33,967 nt of DNA from assembly GCA_043820985.1 (NCBI GenBank), contig JBDRDH010000020.1:1-33967 (forward strand). Reading direction: 5' to 3'. The notes under the pieces are model-generated. The model was given only the letters and a program-made list of their open reading frames with translations. It was not told where the DNA came from and searched no databases. Shown piece by piece: positions 7,618-16,295 of this stretch. The position numbers were made by a program, and so were the translations under genes. The number at the start of each line of letters is the position of its first letter. Within the stretch, counting starts at the first letter, position 1. This stretch comes from JAAYXS01 sp043820985 (GTDB taxonomy: Bacteria > Planctomycetota > Phycisphaerae > UBA1845 > Fen-1342).

Positions 7618-7752
7618 AATGGCGAAGGGCGAACTAAGTTAAGAGTTACGAGTTAATAATTAAGAGTTAAGATTGGCGGTTCTCCTTCTTCGCCATTCAT
7701 AATTCTGAGCGAGCGTAGCGAGTCGAAGAACTCTTAATTCTGCACTCTTAAC
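7618..7752. repeat. Interleaved inverted repeats between convergent genes
   Basis: Three inverted pairs occupy the gap between two converging genes. AATGGCGAAG (7618-7627) pairs with 7688-7697. GTTAAGAGT (7638-7646) pairs with 7744-7752. AATTAAGAGTT (7658-7668) pairs with 7729-7739. The second and third nest as one long AT-rich stem, while the first crosses them, so the pairings compete or form a pseudoknot. It may act as a two-way terminator, but no long T run ends it. Confidence 0.55.
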
Positions 7753-7760
7753 TCAACTCG

Positions 7761-10261
7761 CTACTTCCCCAGCAGTTCGATGAAGCCGTCGATGTCGTAG
7801 GCGTTGACGATGCCGTCGGCGTTGCAGTCACCAGTGATCGGGTTGCAGTCAGGGTACTGTGTGGCGTAATCACAATTCGGGCTGACGGCGCAGATGAACG
7901 GATCGATGTCATACACATCCACCGCGCCGTCGCAGTTCAGATCACCCAGCAGCAAGCCCGGCACACAGCCCCAGCGGGCAATGCGCGCGGAGCCGCGCTC
8001 GCCGGCGGCCGTCAAGTAGCCACCTGCATAGAGAGCCGGGCCGGCGCCGTCGTCAAAGACGGTCAACGCATTGACTCCGCTGTTGACGCCGGCGCGCAAT
8101 GCCGACCAGCGCTGACCGTCCCAGCGGGCCAGGTTTCTAGCCGGGACTCCGCCGGCCGATTCGAAGCCGCCGCCAGCGTACAGTGCCGGGCCGCGACCGT
8201 CGTCGAAGACTGCCAGCGCGTGCACGCTGCCTACGTTGTAGGCGCCGATCCCACCGCCCACGTCTGACCAGGTCATGCCGTCCCAGCGGGCAATGTTGGC
8301 GACGGGAAGGCCGCTGGCCGTGCTGAACGCGCCGGCGGCGTACAACGCCGGACCGCTGCCGTCGTCGTACACCGCGAGCGCGAATACATTGGCCGCCATG
8401 GCGATCGGGCCGAGCCCGCCACCCACGTCCGACCAACTCTGTCCATCCCAGCGCGCGATGTGCAGCGCGTCGACCCCACCGGCACTCGTGAATAAGCCGC
8501 CGGCGTACAGGGCCGGGCCGCGCCCGTCGTCGTACGCCGCGAAGGTGTACACGTAGCCTTCCTCAAACCCGATATGACCGACGCCACCGCCGACATCCGA
8601 CCAGCTCTGGCCATCCCACCTGGCGACGCTGCTCACGCTGGCTTCGCCGGCGAGGGCGAAGTGGCCGCCGACGTACAACGCCGACCCGCTGCCATCATCA
8701 AAGGCCAGCAGAGCCTCGACGCCGCCGGGCTCGGCGATTCCACCACCCACGTCCGACCAGGCAATGCCGTCCCAGCGGGCAATGTTGGCGGCTGAAACGC
8801 CGCCGGCGGACGTGAACTGCCCACCGGCGTACAGCGCCGGGCCATTGCCGTCGTCGAAAACGCCCAGCCCGAATACATATCCGTATACCTGTCCGTCCAC
8901 CCCGCCCCCCACGGAGGACCAGCCCAACCCGTCCCACCGGGCGATGCCACCGGCGATGATCTCGCCAGCCGTACCGAACCGGCCGCCGGCATAAAGCGCC
9001 GGGCCGCAACCATCGTCGTAGACCGCCAGCGCCTCCACCATCTCGTCCAAGCCGTTGCCTTCATTCAGGGCGGAGAAACTCTCACCGTCCCACTTGGCGA
9101 TCTTGTGGGCCACGACCTCATCGGCCAGGGCAAACTCCCCGCCGACGTACAGCGCCGCCCCGCCGCCGTCGTCGTAAGCCGCCAGTGAACGGACACGGGG
9201 CGCGCCGGGCAACGTGACGTCGGACATGCCGGCGCCCAGCGCCGACCAACTCGTACCGTCCCACTTCGCGATACATCTGGCCGACACGCCGCCGACGCTG
9301 CTAAACGCGCCGCCGACGTACAGCGCCGGACCGCCGCCGTCGTCAAAAGGCAGCAACGCATAGACCGCGGCCAAGTCATCGACGCCATCGCCGACGGCTG
9401 ACCAGCCGTCACCGTCCCAGCGGGCGAGGTTGTAAGCGGTGATGTCGCCGGCGGTGGCGAAGTCGCCGCCCACGTACAGCCCGGGGCCCAGCGGCCCGGC
9501 CGGATCGAAGACGGTCAGGGCATAGGCGTCGGCGTAGTACGGGCCGAGGCCGCCATCGAGCTCCGCCCAGTCGGACCCGTCCCATTTGGCGATGTTCCTG
9601 ACGAACACGCCGCCAGCGGTGGAGAACTCACCAGCAGCGTATAGGGCCGGTCCGCTGCCGTCGTCGTACACAGCCAAGTCGCGGACCGGACCGCTCATGC
9701 CGTGTGTTGTCCCGCCTGGCAGTGCCGACCAGTTCTGGCCGTCCCACCTGGCGATGTGCCAGGCGCTAACGCCGCCAGCTTCGGTGAAATCGCCGCCAAC
9801 GTAGAGCGCCGGCCCGCTGCCGTCGTCGTGCACGGCCAGAGCATAGACATCGTCATAGATGCCGCCATAGCTCCATGTTTGTTCCACGGGATCCCATTTC
9901 CGCAGGCCAGCCCCCCCCCCACGTAAAGCGCGGGACCGCTGTCGTCATCGAAGGCGGCAATGGCGTGGACGGGTCCGTGGAGTATGGTGCTATTCAGCGA
10001 CGACCAGGTCTGACCGTCCCACTTGGCGATGTTCCGCACGCTCGCCTTGCCCGCCGCCCAGAAATCACCACCGACATAGAGCGCCGGTCCGCTGCCGTCA
10101 TCGAAGACGGTCATGACGTTGACCCGACTACGGGATCCGCCACCCACGCCCCGTGGTTCGAAGCCGCTTGCCCAATCCAGAGGACATTGAGCGTTCGCGA
10201 TAGTCTTTCCCGAGAGGACCACTACGATCACGGCCAGCGCGCGGATTATTGCCAGTAACAT
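7761..10261 (-). CDS. Exported 14-repeat beta-propeller with dockerin-like tail, frameshifted
   Basis: The protein is about 830 aa if intact. The ATG at 10261 has GAGG eight bases upstream and begins a signal peptide (MLLAIIRALAVIVVVLSG, cleavage near NAQ). Fourteen copies of a roughly 53-residue repeat follow, with the pattern FDDGSGPALYVGGDF - AGG - IARWDGQxWS. Fourteen would fit two seven-bladed propellers. The C-terminus carries two calcium loops (GDLNCDGAVDVYDID and DCNADGIVNAYDID) separated by a cysteine-containing linker, a dockerin-like module shared with two other proteins here. The frame is broken in the second repeat at a ten-G run (plus-strand C run at 9911-9920). One base more or two fewer restores LRKWDPVEQTWS and the remaining repeats. 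The two pieces read as 10261 to about 9911, and then from about 9910 to the stop at 7761. It is probably a surface or secreted protein with no evident enzyme activity. Confidence 0.75.
9911..9920 (-). repeat. G10 homopolymer at the frameshift site
   Basis: Ten C on the plus strand (ten G in the coding sense) sit exactly where the propeller gene changes frame. Lengths of 8 or 11 would keep the gene in frame, while 10 does not. It may be a slippage-prone contingency tract or a sequencing error. Confidence 0.7.
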
Positions 10262-10292
10262 TACAACCACCTCGTTAGAAGCAGACACATAC

Positions 10293-10301
10293 ATTATAGC
10301 A
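10293..10301 (-). promoter_or_regulatory. Extended -10 promoter of the propeller gene
   Basis: On the minus strand TGCTATAAT gives a perfect TATAAT with the extended TGn, about 32 bp upstream of the ATG at 10261. The -35 position (GGTCGA, 17 bp upstream) is poor, as is usual for extended -10 promoters. Confidence 0.5.
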
Positions 10302-10386
10302 TGCCAGCACCGGAGTCGACCCGGGTTTATCGGGCACAGGACCGCGTGGCCTGACCGCTCAGCCAGGCCACGCGATCCTTCAGTTG

Positions 10387-13300
10387 CTACTCACTTGGGC
10401 GCCAGCAGCCGCCGTCAGCGACCAACTGGACGAAGGAGTCAATATCATAGGAGTTGACCACACCGTCGCCGTTGCAGTCGGCATACTGCCGGTCGCAGTT
10501 CGGATACGTGCCCTCGTAGTCGCACGCGGGGCTCAGCGCGCAGATGAACCCGTCGATGTCATAGGAGTTGATTGCGCCGTCACAGTTCATGTCGCCGATC
10601 CCGTGCAAGACGGTCAGGTTACACAACACCGGCGTCACGAAGTCCGCGCCAGGGCAGGTGCCCTTGAAACGCACGCGGATCTCGATGAACCTGCCGCTGA
10701 CGTCGTCGAATCGCGTGCCGTCGGCAACCTCCAGATACGGTTCGGACGGGAGCGCCGTGCGGAAATCCGCGGCCCGAACCGTGACGGTTAGTTCCGTGCC
10801 CTCCGGCACGGCATCTACGCAGCCCGCTTCGTGGTTCCAGGACACCCGGTGCCATTCGGCCCCGAAGACGCCGCCGTCGTGCACGACGTTCCACGTCCCC
10901 GTCGCTGTGGTTAACAGCGTGACCGCGCCTGTCATGTCGCTGTAATTGTACGGCTCGGCGTCGTAGCCGAGGTACACGTCCAGGTTGCGAAGGGACGCGT
11001 CTGTCCCGTCACCGCAGGCCCCCGGCGGGTCGGTCCCGGGGATGATGCGCGAGATAGTGTGCGAGTACCGGTTGGTGACCCACAGATGCCGGTTTGCGTC
11101 GACGGCGATAGCGGAGGGATGGTTGCCCACGACGATCGTCTCGCAGAATCCACCGTTGTTCGTAAGGTGCGATACAGTACCGGCCACGCTGTTGGCCACC
11201 CAGACGTCGTTGTCCTCCGGCGTTACCGCGATGCCCTTGGGGCCATCGCCTGTGTCAAAGTCGTCCAGGAACGAGCCGTCGGCATCGAGCTTCCAGATCT
11301 CATCGAAACCGTACCGCGTGCTCCAGATGTTGCCCTCCGTGTCCATCGCGACGCCGTAGCCGCCTGGGCAGTGGCTCCACGTGCCCAGCTCCGTGGTCGT
11401 GTCATATCGCAGCAAGCCGTAGCCCCCCGACCAGATCACGCCCGCGCAGTCCAGCAGGCCGCCATAGCCGCCGTAGGCGTCGTCCTCGTCCTCGTAGAGG
11501 AAATCATCGTCCTCCGCGCCGGTTTCGGTATCCACGTGCACAAACAAGTGTGGGTTCCCGTCCTCGTCCGGATAGTCCGGTTCGTCCCACCCTCCGACCC
11601 ACAGGTCGTTGCCGGCATCCAGCGCCAGAAAGCGCGTGCCGGTCGGACGGACCCGCAGGAACTGGCGGATGCACTCGTCCTCCGCCGACGACACCCCGCC
11701 GTCCTCGTCGGCCCCAAAGTAGTCGAGCCACGGCAACGGCTGTTCCAGCCCGCGCGAGGTTCGGATCAGCCCGTCGCCATCGCGGTCGATACAGGTGTTG
11801 TATTTGAACGTCGGCTTGAGGTACTCACCGTACGGATTAGGCGTGCCGCTGGCGTCGCACCGCGTGCCGCCGACGATCAGGCCGATCTGCGTGACCGACC
11901 CGAACTGGGCGCCAGACTCCCCTATCTCGCATTCACGGTTTGCCACCCAGACGTTCCCGTCCAGATCGACCGCCGTGCGCGACGGACTACACGAGCTCGC
12001 TGGCGTGGTGTGGAACTCGCCCGTGATACATTCCCCTTGCGGGCAGCTCACGGTGTCTGTATCCACGCGCGCCAAGGTGCCTCTCTTAGAGAGTGCCACC
12101 GTCAGGAACGGCATTGGAGTCGTCTCTTCCGGCGCGTTGCGGCGCAGCTCGTCCCCCACCGCGTGGTTGATATTGATCAGCGTGCCGAGGTCGAAATCGG
12201 CGTTCACCGTGTATTCACCTGGGACGCCACAGCCCTGGCACTCGTCCGGCTCGCCGTCCTCGGGCTGCTCATCCGCGCTGGTCTGGAAGACATGGATGTC
12301 GCACCAGTCCGGCACGCCGTTGTAGTTGCAGTCCGGCGCCGCGCCCGCCAGGACCTCATAGCGATCGGGGACCTCATTCTCCCCGCCCTCGAAGTTACAG
12401 TTGCCCGGGTAGTGGAAGCCCAGATCGACCAGGCCGGTGTCCAGTGCCAGGTCGGTCCGCGTGGTGTCGTTGGCCAGGCCCATAGCCTCGGCGGTGTCGT
12501 TGCCCTCATCGATGCACGGACTCTGCTGTTGGGGCGGATCACCCAGGTCGTCGTGTCCCAGGTAGTAGTTGCCCTGCCACGGCCCCTCTTCTTCGCGCGT
12601 GTAAAACTCCGGGTCCGCGGGTGGATAGATGTTCCCCTCGCCAAGCCACACTTCCTGCACGTCACTGTAGGTCACAACCGTCTCGTTCGACGTCGAATCG
12701 ATTTGCGAACCGGTATTGTCCCACAGGATGCTGTTCGTGACGATGACGTGGCTCCCTGCGTCGCAGTATATCCCGCCCCCAAGAGCCTTTGGGTTCGGCA
12801 GGAGGTTGTCCGCGATCGTACAGTTGGTGATCAGGGCGCTCGTTCCGGACAGGCAGACGATGCCGCCGCCGCCGCTCACGCCCTCGTCCAGGTTGTTATT
12901 GGCGATCAGGCAATCAACCAGCGTGGCGTAATTGTCCTTGAAGTAAACGGCCCCGCCGCGGGGCTGCTCGGTGGTATTGCCCTCGAATCTACAGTGCGAG
13001 ATTACCGGACGGGCCTGGTTGAACAGGATGGCCGCGCCCTCCCCAACCGCGTCATTGTCGAAGAAGTCGCAGTTGACAATAAGGGGGGTGGCCGGCAGGC
13101 CTACCAGGACAACACCGGCAACGGCCCCACCGCCCCGGTTGCCCTCGTTGATGCCATTGGCGTGGTTGGACTTGAACGAGCAGTTGATGATGGCCGGGCT
13201 GCTGGCGATCTCGAAGGGCCAATCGTAGAGGCCCTCGCAGTAGATCGCGCCGCCCAGCGAAGAAGAGGTGTTCTGGGAGAATACGCAGTTCATGATCTTC

Positions 13301-13722
13301 GGGCTGCTGCCTACGCAGTATATCGCGCCGCCCCACGCACCGTTACCGCCCTGGATAGTGATCCCGCACACGACCGAATCGGACGTCTCGCCATTCTCGA
13401 AAATGAAGCCGCGCCCGCTGCCCTGGCAGTCGATGGTGCACAGCGCGGGATCATTGCTGGCACTGCGTACAGTGATCGCTCTGGTTTGGCCCGCGGGGAG
13501 ATCGTTGGCGAAGTCCAGGTTCTTGTTCCCTGCCCCCGTATACGGGTCTACATCGTCAGCCACGATGACCACGTCGCCATCCTCAGCTTCGTCGATGGCG
13601 TCTTGGATTGTCTCGTATGGGTCCGGCACGTGCAGCTCGTCCCCCCAGGTAAGGAATGGACTCAGGCCGAGCATGGCCATGACGACCATGGCGGCGTGCG
13701 TTCGTTTCGACACATCAAACAT
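10387..13722 (-). CDS. Exported beta-helix and propeller protein with dockerin-like tail
   Basis: This is a 1111-aa protein. The ATG at 13722 follows GGGAGG six bases upstream, and the open frame above it (to 13800) is not protein-like. The signal peptide is residues 1-27 (MVVMAMLGLSPFLTWG). Residues 28-400 form a right-handed parallel beta-helix with repeated GGAIYC and NCxFxxN units, as in pectate-lyase-like and Chlamydia PMP-type repeats, opening with PYETIQDAIDEAEDGDVV. After a cysteine- and Asp-rich stretch, residues 550-920 carry repeated AVDxDGNVWVANR units typical of NHL/Vgb-type propellers. A beta-sandwich-like segment precedes the C-terminal module, GDMNCDGAINSYDIDGF and DCNGDGVVNSYDIDSF separated by a CDYEGTYPNC linker. 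It is probably anchored or secreted. No catalytic residues could be assigned. Confidence 0.85.
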   Translation of the reverse strand: MFDVSKRTHAAMVVMAMLGLSPFLTWGDELHVPDPYETIQDAIDEAEDGDVVIVADDVDPYTGAGNKNLDFANDLPAGQTRAITVRSASNDPALCTIDCQGSGRGFIFENGETSDSVVCGITIQGGNGAWGGAIYCVGSSPKIMNCVFSQNTSSSLGGAIYCEGLYDWPFEIASSPAIINCSFKSNHANGINEGNRGGGAVAGVVLVGLPATPLIVNCDFFDNDAVGEGAAILFNQARPVISHCRFEGNTTEQPRGGAVYFKDNYATLVDCLIANNNLDEGVSGGGGIVCLSGTSALITNCTIADNLLPNPKALGGGIYCDAGSHVIVTNSILWDNTGSQIDSTSNETVVTYSDVQEVWLGEGNIYPPADPEFYTREEEGPWQGNYYLGHDDLGDPPQQQSPCIDEGNDTAEAMGLANDTTRTDLALDTGLVDLGFHYPGNCNFEGGENEVPDRYEVLAGAAPDCNYNGVPDWCDIHVFQTSADEQPEDGEPDECQGCGVPGEYTVNADFDLGTLININHAVGDELRRNAPEETTPMPFLTVALSKRGTLARVDTDTVSCPQGECITGEFHTTPASSCSPSRTAVDLDGNVWVANRECEIGESGAQFGSVTQIGLIVGGTRCDASGTPNPYGEYLKPTFKYNTCIDRDGDGLIRTSRGLEQPLPWLDYFGADEDGGVSSAEDECIRQFLRVRPTGTRFLALDAGNDLWVGGWDEPDYPDEDGNPHLFVHVDTETGAEDDDFLYEDEDDAYGGYGGLLDCAGVIWSGGYGLLRYDTTTELGTWSHCPGGYGVAMDTEGNIWSTRYGFDEIWKLDADGSFLDDFDTGDGPKGIAVTPEDNDVWVANSVAGTVSHLTNNGGFCETIVVGNHPSAIAVDANRHLWVTNRYSHTISRIIPGTDPPGACGDGTDASLRNLDVYLGYDAEPYNYSDMTGAVTLLTTATGTWNVVHDGGVFGAEWHRVSWNHEAGCVDAVPEGTELTVTVRAADFRTALPSEPYLEVADGTRFDDVSGRFIEIRVRFKGTCPGADFVTPVLCNLTVLHGIGDMNCDGAINSYDIDGFICALSPACDYEGTYPNCDRQYADCNGDGVVNSYDIDSFVQLVADGGCWRPSE

Positions 13723-14347
13723 GACATACCTCCCGTGCTCATAGACAAGTGGCCGGCGGCGATGATCCCCCGGGAACGCCCCGGTTCGCCACCTCGCCAC
13801 GTAGCGTACACAGTTGATCCGATAACATGCCCGTCGTCAATGAAAAAACTACGGAGAAGGGCCGTGTCGGCTGATTAACCCGCTCGCTGGCGCTCGGGGC
13901 TCGGATTGGGGGGGGCGGTCGCTGATCCCGACGTGTCGGGACGGTTCTGATTGGCCGGTCGCTTACGCTCGCGGTTCTGATTGGGAACAGCCGCCACGGA
14001 GGGACGGCCGCCACGGAGGGACGACCGCTACTTGGTTGATTGCCGCCATCCCGATGGATCGGGACAGGCTCCGTGCGGCCGCTACTGTGGGCGCTTGCCG
14101 CGCCCGGGAAGACGAAATCGCCATGACGCCAAGAGCGCCAAGAATGCTTTTATATTTTGCGGCCCGAACTTCTAATCTGAACCCTAAATCCTGAACCCTC
14201 CCACGAACCCTTTCTCCTCCCCTTGCATCTCAGTCCTCAACATAATTAGCACATGGGATTACGATCCATCTCGCTATCGGCACATGAGTTACATAGCGTT
14301 ACAATACGTGACATGGTCGGTTATTGTCCCTCATGGAGGATACCACT
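13723..14347. repeat. Repeat-rich intergenic region
   Basis: These 625 bases separate divergent genes and hold no credible gene. Copies of the GCTCGC...GGGGCTCGGATTGGGG repeat lie at 13879-13910 and, more diverged, at 13956-13985. A 37-bp element (14049-14085) recurs at 30421-30457 with about six differences and ends in CGGCCGCTAC. Direct copies of GCCACGGAGGGACG occur near 13993-14022. The right end is AT-richer and contains GCGTTACAAT (14296-14305), a possible -10 for the xylose-isomerase-like gene. Confidence 0.55.
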
Positions 14348-15493
14348 ATGGCGCTATGTGATTTGAGAGCCCAGGCTATGCGGCGGGCCCCGGAGCAGTT
14401 GCTTGAACACCTCAATTCCTTCGAGTTGGATCTCAAGTTCTCGGCGGGTATCTGGTTTTTCTCGCCCCCCAGCAGCCGCTTCCATGACCGTTACGGCACC
14501 AGTCGGTCCATCGAGCAGCGGCTGGAAATTGCTGCCGGGCTGAAGGATTACGGGCTGGCCGGCCTCGAGGCCCACTACCCCAATGAAATCAACGAGGACA
14601 ACCTGGACGTCTGGCGCAAGTTCACCGCCGACACGGGTATTCGCCTGATCACCATAGTCCCCCTGCTGTTCTGGGATGAAGCCTTCGAATGGGGCTCACT
14701 TTCAAATCCATTGCCGGACATGCGGCATATCGCCATCGATCGCACCAAGGCGACTTTTCGGCTGAATCGCGAAATGGACACGGATTTCGCCATCGTCTGG
14801 CCGGGGATTGATGGTTATGAAAATCCATTCGGCATCGACTTCACCGCCATGCGCGACCGCTTTGTTGACGGCCTGGCGGAAGCCATGGACGCCGTGCCCG
14901 GCGTGCGGGTAGCGGTCGAACCCAAACCCTACGAACCACGGGGCCGGATCCTGTTCGGTACAACCACCGAAGGAGTCCTCCTGGGACGGCTGGTTGAATC
15001 CAAACTGCAACACGCTCAGAACCGCAAACTGCTCGAGCAGGGACACGCGCTGTGTTGTCTGAATCCCGAAATCGGACACGTACTGATGGGCTACGAAGAC
15101 CTGGCCTATGCCTTCAGTTGGCCGCTCTCGGAAGGTCGGCTGGCTCACAGTCACTGGAACAGCCAACCATTAGGCAATTATGACCAGGACCTCAACGTGG
15201 GCGTGATCGCTCCTGAACAGGCAGAGGCCTTGTTGTACACACTTAAGATGTACGGCTACCGCGGCTACTTTGGCATCGACATCAATCCGGAGCGTATGCC
15301 GGTTAGTACAGCGCTCAAGATCAACATGGATGCCATCCGGGCGGCTAATGACCGCATAAACGCGATAGACCATGAAGCTGTTCTGTACGCGTTACAGCAT
15401 CCTGACAAAGCCCGCGGCTGGCTGGAAGCGTACCTGATTCGCCTGCGAGCCTTTAAGCCGGAAAACCTCCCGCCCCTGCCGGCGGTGAAGTAG
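14348..15493 (+). CDS. xylA: Xylose-isomerase-family TIM-barrel protein
   Basis: This is a 381-aa protein. The ATG at 14348 follows GGAGGA eight bases upstream and is preferred to an in-frame ATG at 14324. Class I xylose isomerase landmarks are visible. These are VEPKPYEPRG (Glu191, Lys193), NPEIGHVLM (Glu241, His244), YDQDLNVG (Asp279, Asp281) and GIDINPE near the end. The usual HDDDL motif around the catalytic His is HYPNE here, and the DLN motif that supplies a metal ligand reads HWN. The active site is therefore diverged, and the substrate may not be xylose. The family interconverts aldoses and ketoses using two divalent metals. The gene starts a same-strand cluster that ends with xylulokinase, which favours a pentose role. 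Confidence 0.75.
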   Translation: MALCDLRAQAMRRAPEQLLEHLNSFELDLKFSAGIWFFSPPSSRFHDRYGTSRSIEQRLEIAAGLKDYGLAGLEAHYPNEINEDNLDVWRKFTADTGIRLITIVPLLFWDEAFEWGSLSNPLPDMRHIAIDRTKATFRLNREMDTDFAIVWPGIDGYENPFGIDFTAMRDRFVDGLAEAMDAVPGVRVAVEPKPYEPRGRILFGTTTEGVLLGRLVESKLQHAQNRKLLEQGHALCCLNPEIGHVLMGYEDLAYAFSWPLSEGRLAHSHWNSQPLGNYDQDLNVGVIAPEQAEALLYTLKMYGYRGYFGIDINPERMPVSTALKINMDAIRAANDRINAIDHEAVLYALQHPDKARGWLEAYLIRLRAFKPENLPPLPAVK

Positions 15494-15553
15494 ATTGGCC
15501 CGTCGAAGTGCGGGCAAGCCCGGCGACAGCGCGTTACAATGCCAGTGTGAGCT

Positions 15554-15865
15554 ATGATCAAGCTGGTGGCCGACAAACACGATGAACTGATGGGGCTGTG
15601 CGCCCGGTACCGCGTCGCGCGCCTCGATCTGTTCGGCTCCGCGGCGGTGGACAAATTCGACCCGAGGACAAGCGACCTGGATTTCCTGGTTCGGTTCGAG
15701 TCGATGCCGCCGGCGCAGCACGCGGACTGTTTCTTCGGGCTGCAAGCCGACCTCGAAGGCCTGTTCGGCTGCGTCATCGACCTGGTTGAGCCGAGCGCCA
15801 TCCGCAATCCCTATCTCTGGCAGACGATCGAGCAAGAGCGAGTGGTACTCTATGCAGCCGCCTGA
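15554..15865 (+). CDS. mntA: MntA-like minimal nucleotidyltransferase (antitoxin), module 1
   Basis: This 103-aa protein carries the nucleotidyltransferase signature GSAAVDKFDPRTSDLDF (Gly28-Ser29, Asp41, Asp43), with a third acidic position in CVIDLVEP. In the characterised MntA/HepT systems this enzyme inactivates its HEPN partner by adding AMP to a tyrosine. The HEPN gene overlaps its end by 14 bp, the usual arrangement. The ribosome binding site before the ATG is weak (GTGAG). A GCGTTACAAT element lies at 15531-15540, 14 bp before the start, and matches one upstream of the xylose-isomerase-like gene. It belongs to a different subgroup from the second MntA at 18050, so the two are not recent duplicates. 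Confidence 0.88.
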   Translation: MIKLVADKHDELMGLCARYRVARLDLFGSAAVDKFDPRTSDLDFLVRFESMPPAQHADCFFGLQADLEGLFGCVIDLVEPSAIRNPYLWQTIEQERVVLYAAA

Positions 15866-16208
15866 CGTTCGCAAATACCTGTTCGATATCCAACAAGCGT
15901 GTGAACTGTTGCGACAGTTCACAGCGGGCCAGACGTTCGACGACTACAAAGCAAATGCCATGCTGCGCTCGGCTGTCGAACGACAGTTCGAGATCGTCGG
16001 CGAGGCGCTGAACCGGGCGCTGCGTGTAGCCCCGACTCTGACCGCCGAGATCAGCGATCATCAGCGCATCATCGCATTTCGCAACCACCTGATCCACGGC
16101 TACGCAGCGGTGGCCGACGACGTCGTCTGGGGCGTGCTCGAGAAGAACCTATCGACGTTGGCCGCTCAGGTGCGGAGGCTGCTTGGAGAGAACCCGCAGC
16201 CAGGCTAG
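15852..16208 (+). CDS. hepT: HepT-like HEPN-domain toxin, module 1
   Basis: This 118-aa protein starts at the ATG at 15852, inside the end of the MntA-like gene. An in-frame ATG at 15786 would lie deep inside that gene and gives non-protein-like residues. It is all-helical, with the HEPN ribonuclease motif R-x4-H-x-Y as Arg77-NHLI-His82-Gly-Tyr84. The tyrosine is the residue adenylylated by MntA in the Shewanella HepT/MntA pair. HepT toxins cleave RNA and arrest growth. The conserved VERQFEIVGEALNRAL segment is typical of the DUF86 family. The overlap implies translational coupling with the antitoxin. Confidence 0.88.
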   Translation: MQPPDVRKYLFDIQQACELLRQFTAGQTFDDYKANAMLRSAVERQFEIVGEALNRALRVAPTLTAEISDHQRIIAFRNHLIHGYAAVADDVVWGVLEKNLSTLAAQVRRLLGENPQPG

Positions 16209-16295
16209 CATGCCAGGCGGCCGGTCAGTGACCCACCCGTTGGTGACGCCGGCGGCCCAAGATGCCCCGCCCTGCACCACTGAGGAGCGCTTATC

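Noticed and set aside
7980..10170. Regularly spaced DNA repeats resembling a CRISPR or minisatellite
   Set aside because: The spacing of about 160 bp is in phase with codons and encodes propeller repeats, so these are protein repeats.
11059..13878. Very long plus-strand open frame (939 codons) opposite the beta-helix gene
   Set aside because: It is antisense to a gene with signal peptide, domain repeats and a ribosome binding site. Its own translation is low-complexity Val/Arg/Ala-rich and it has no ribosome binding site. It is an effect of GC-rich codon use.
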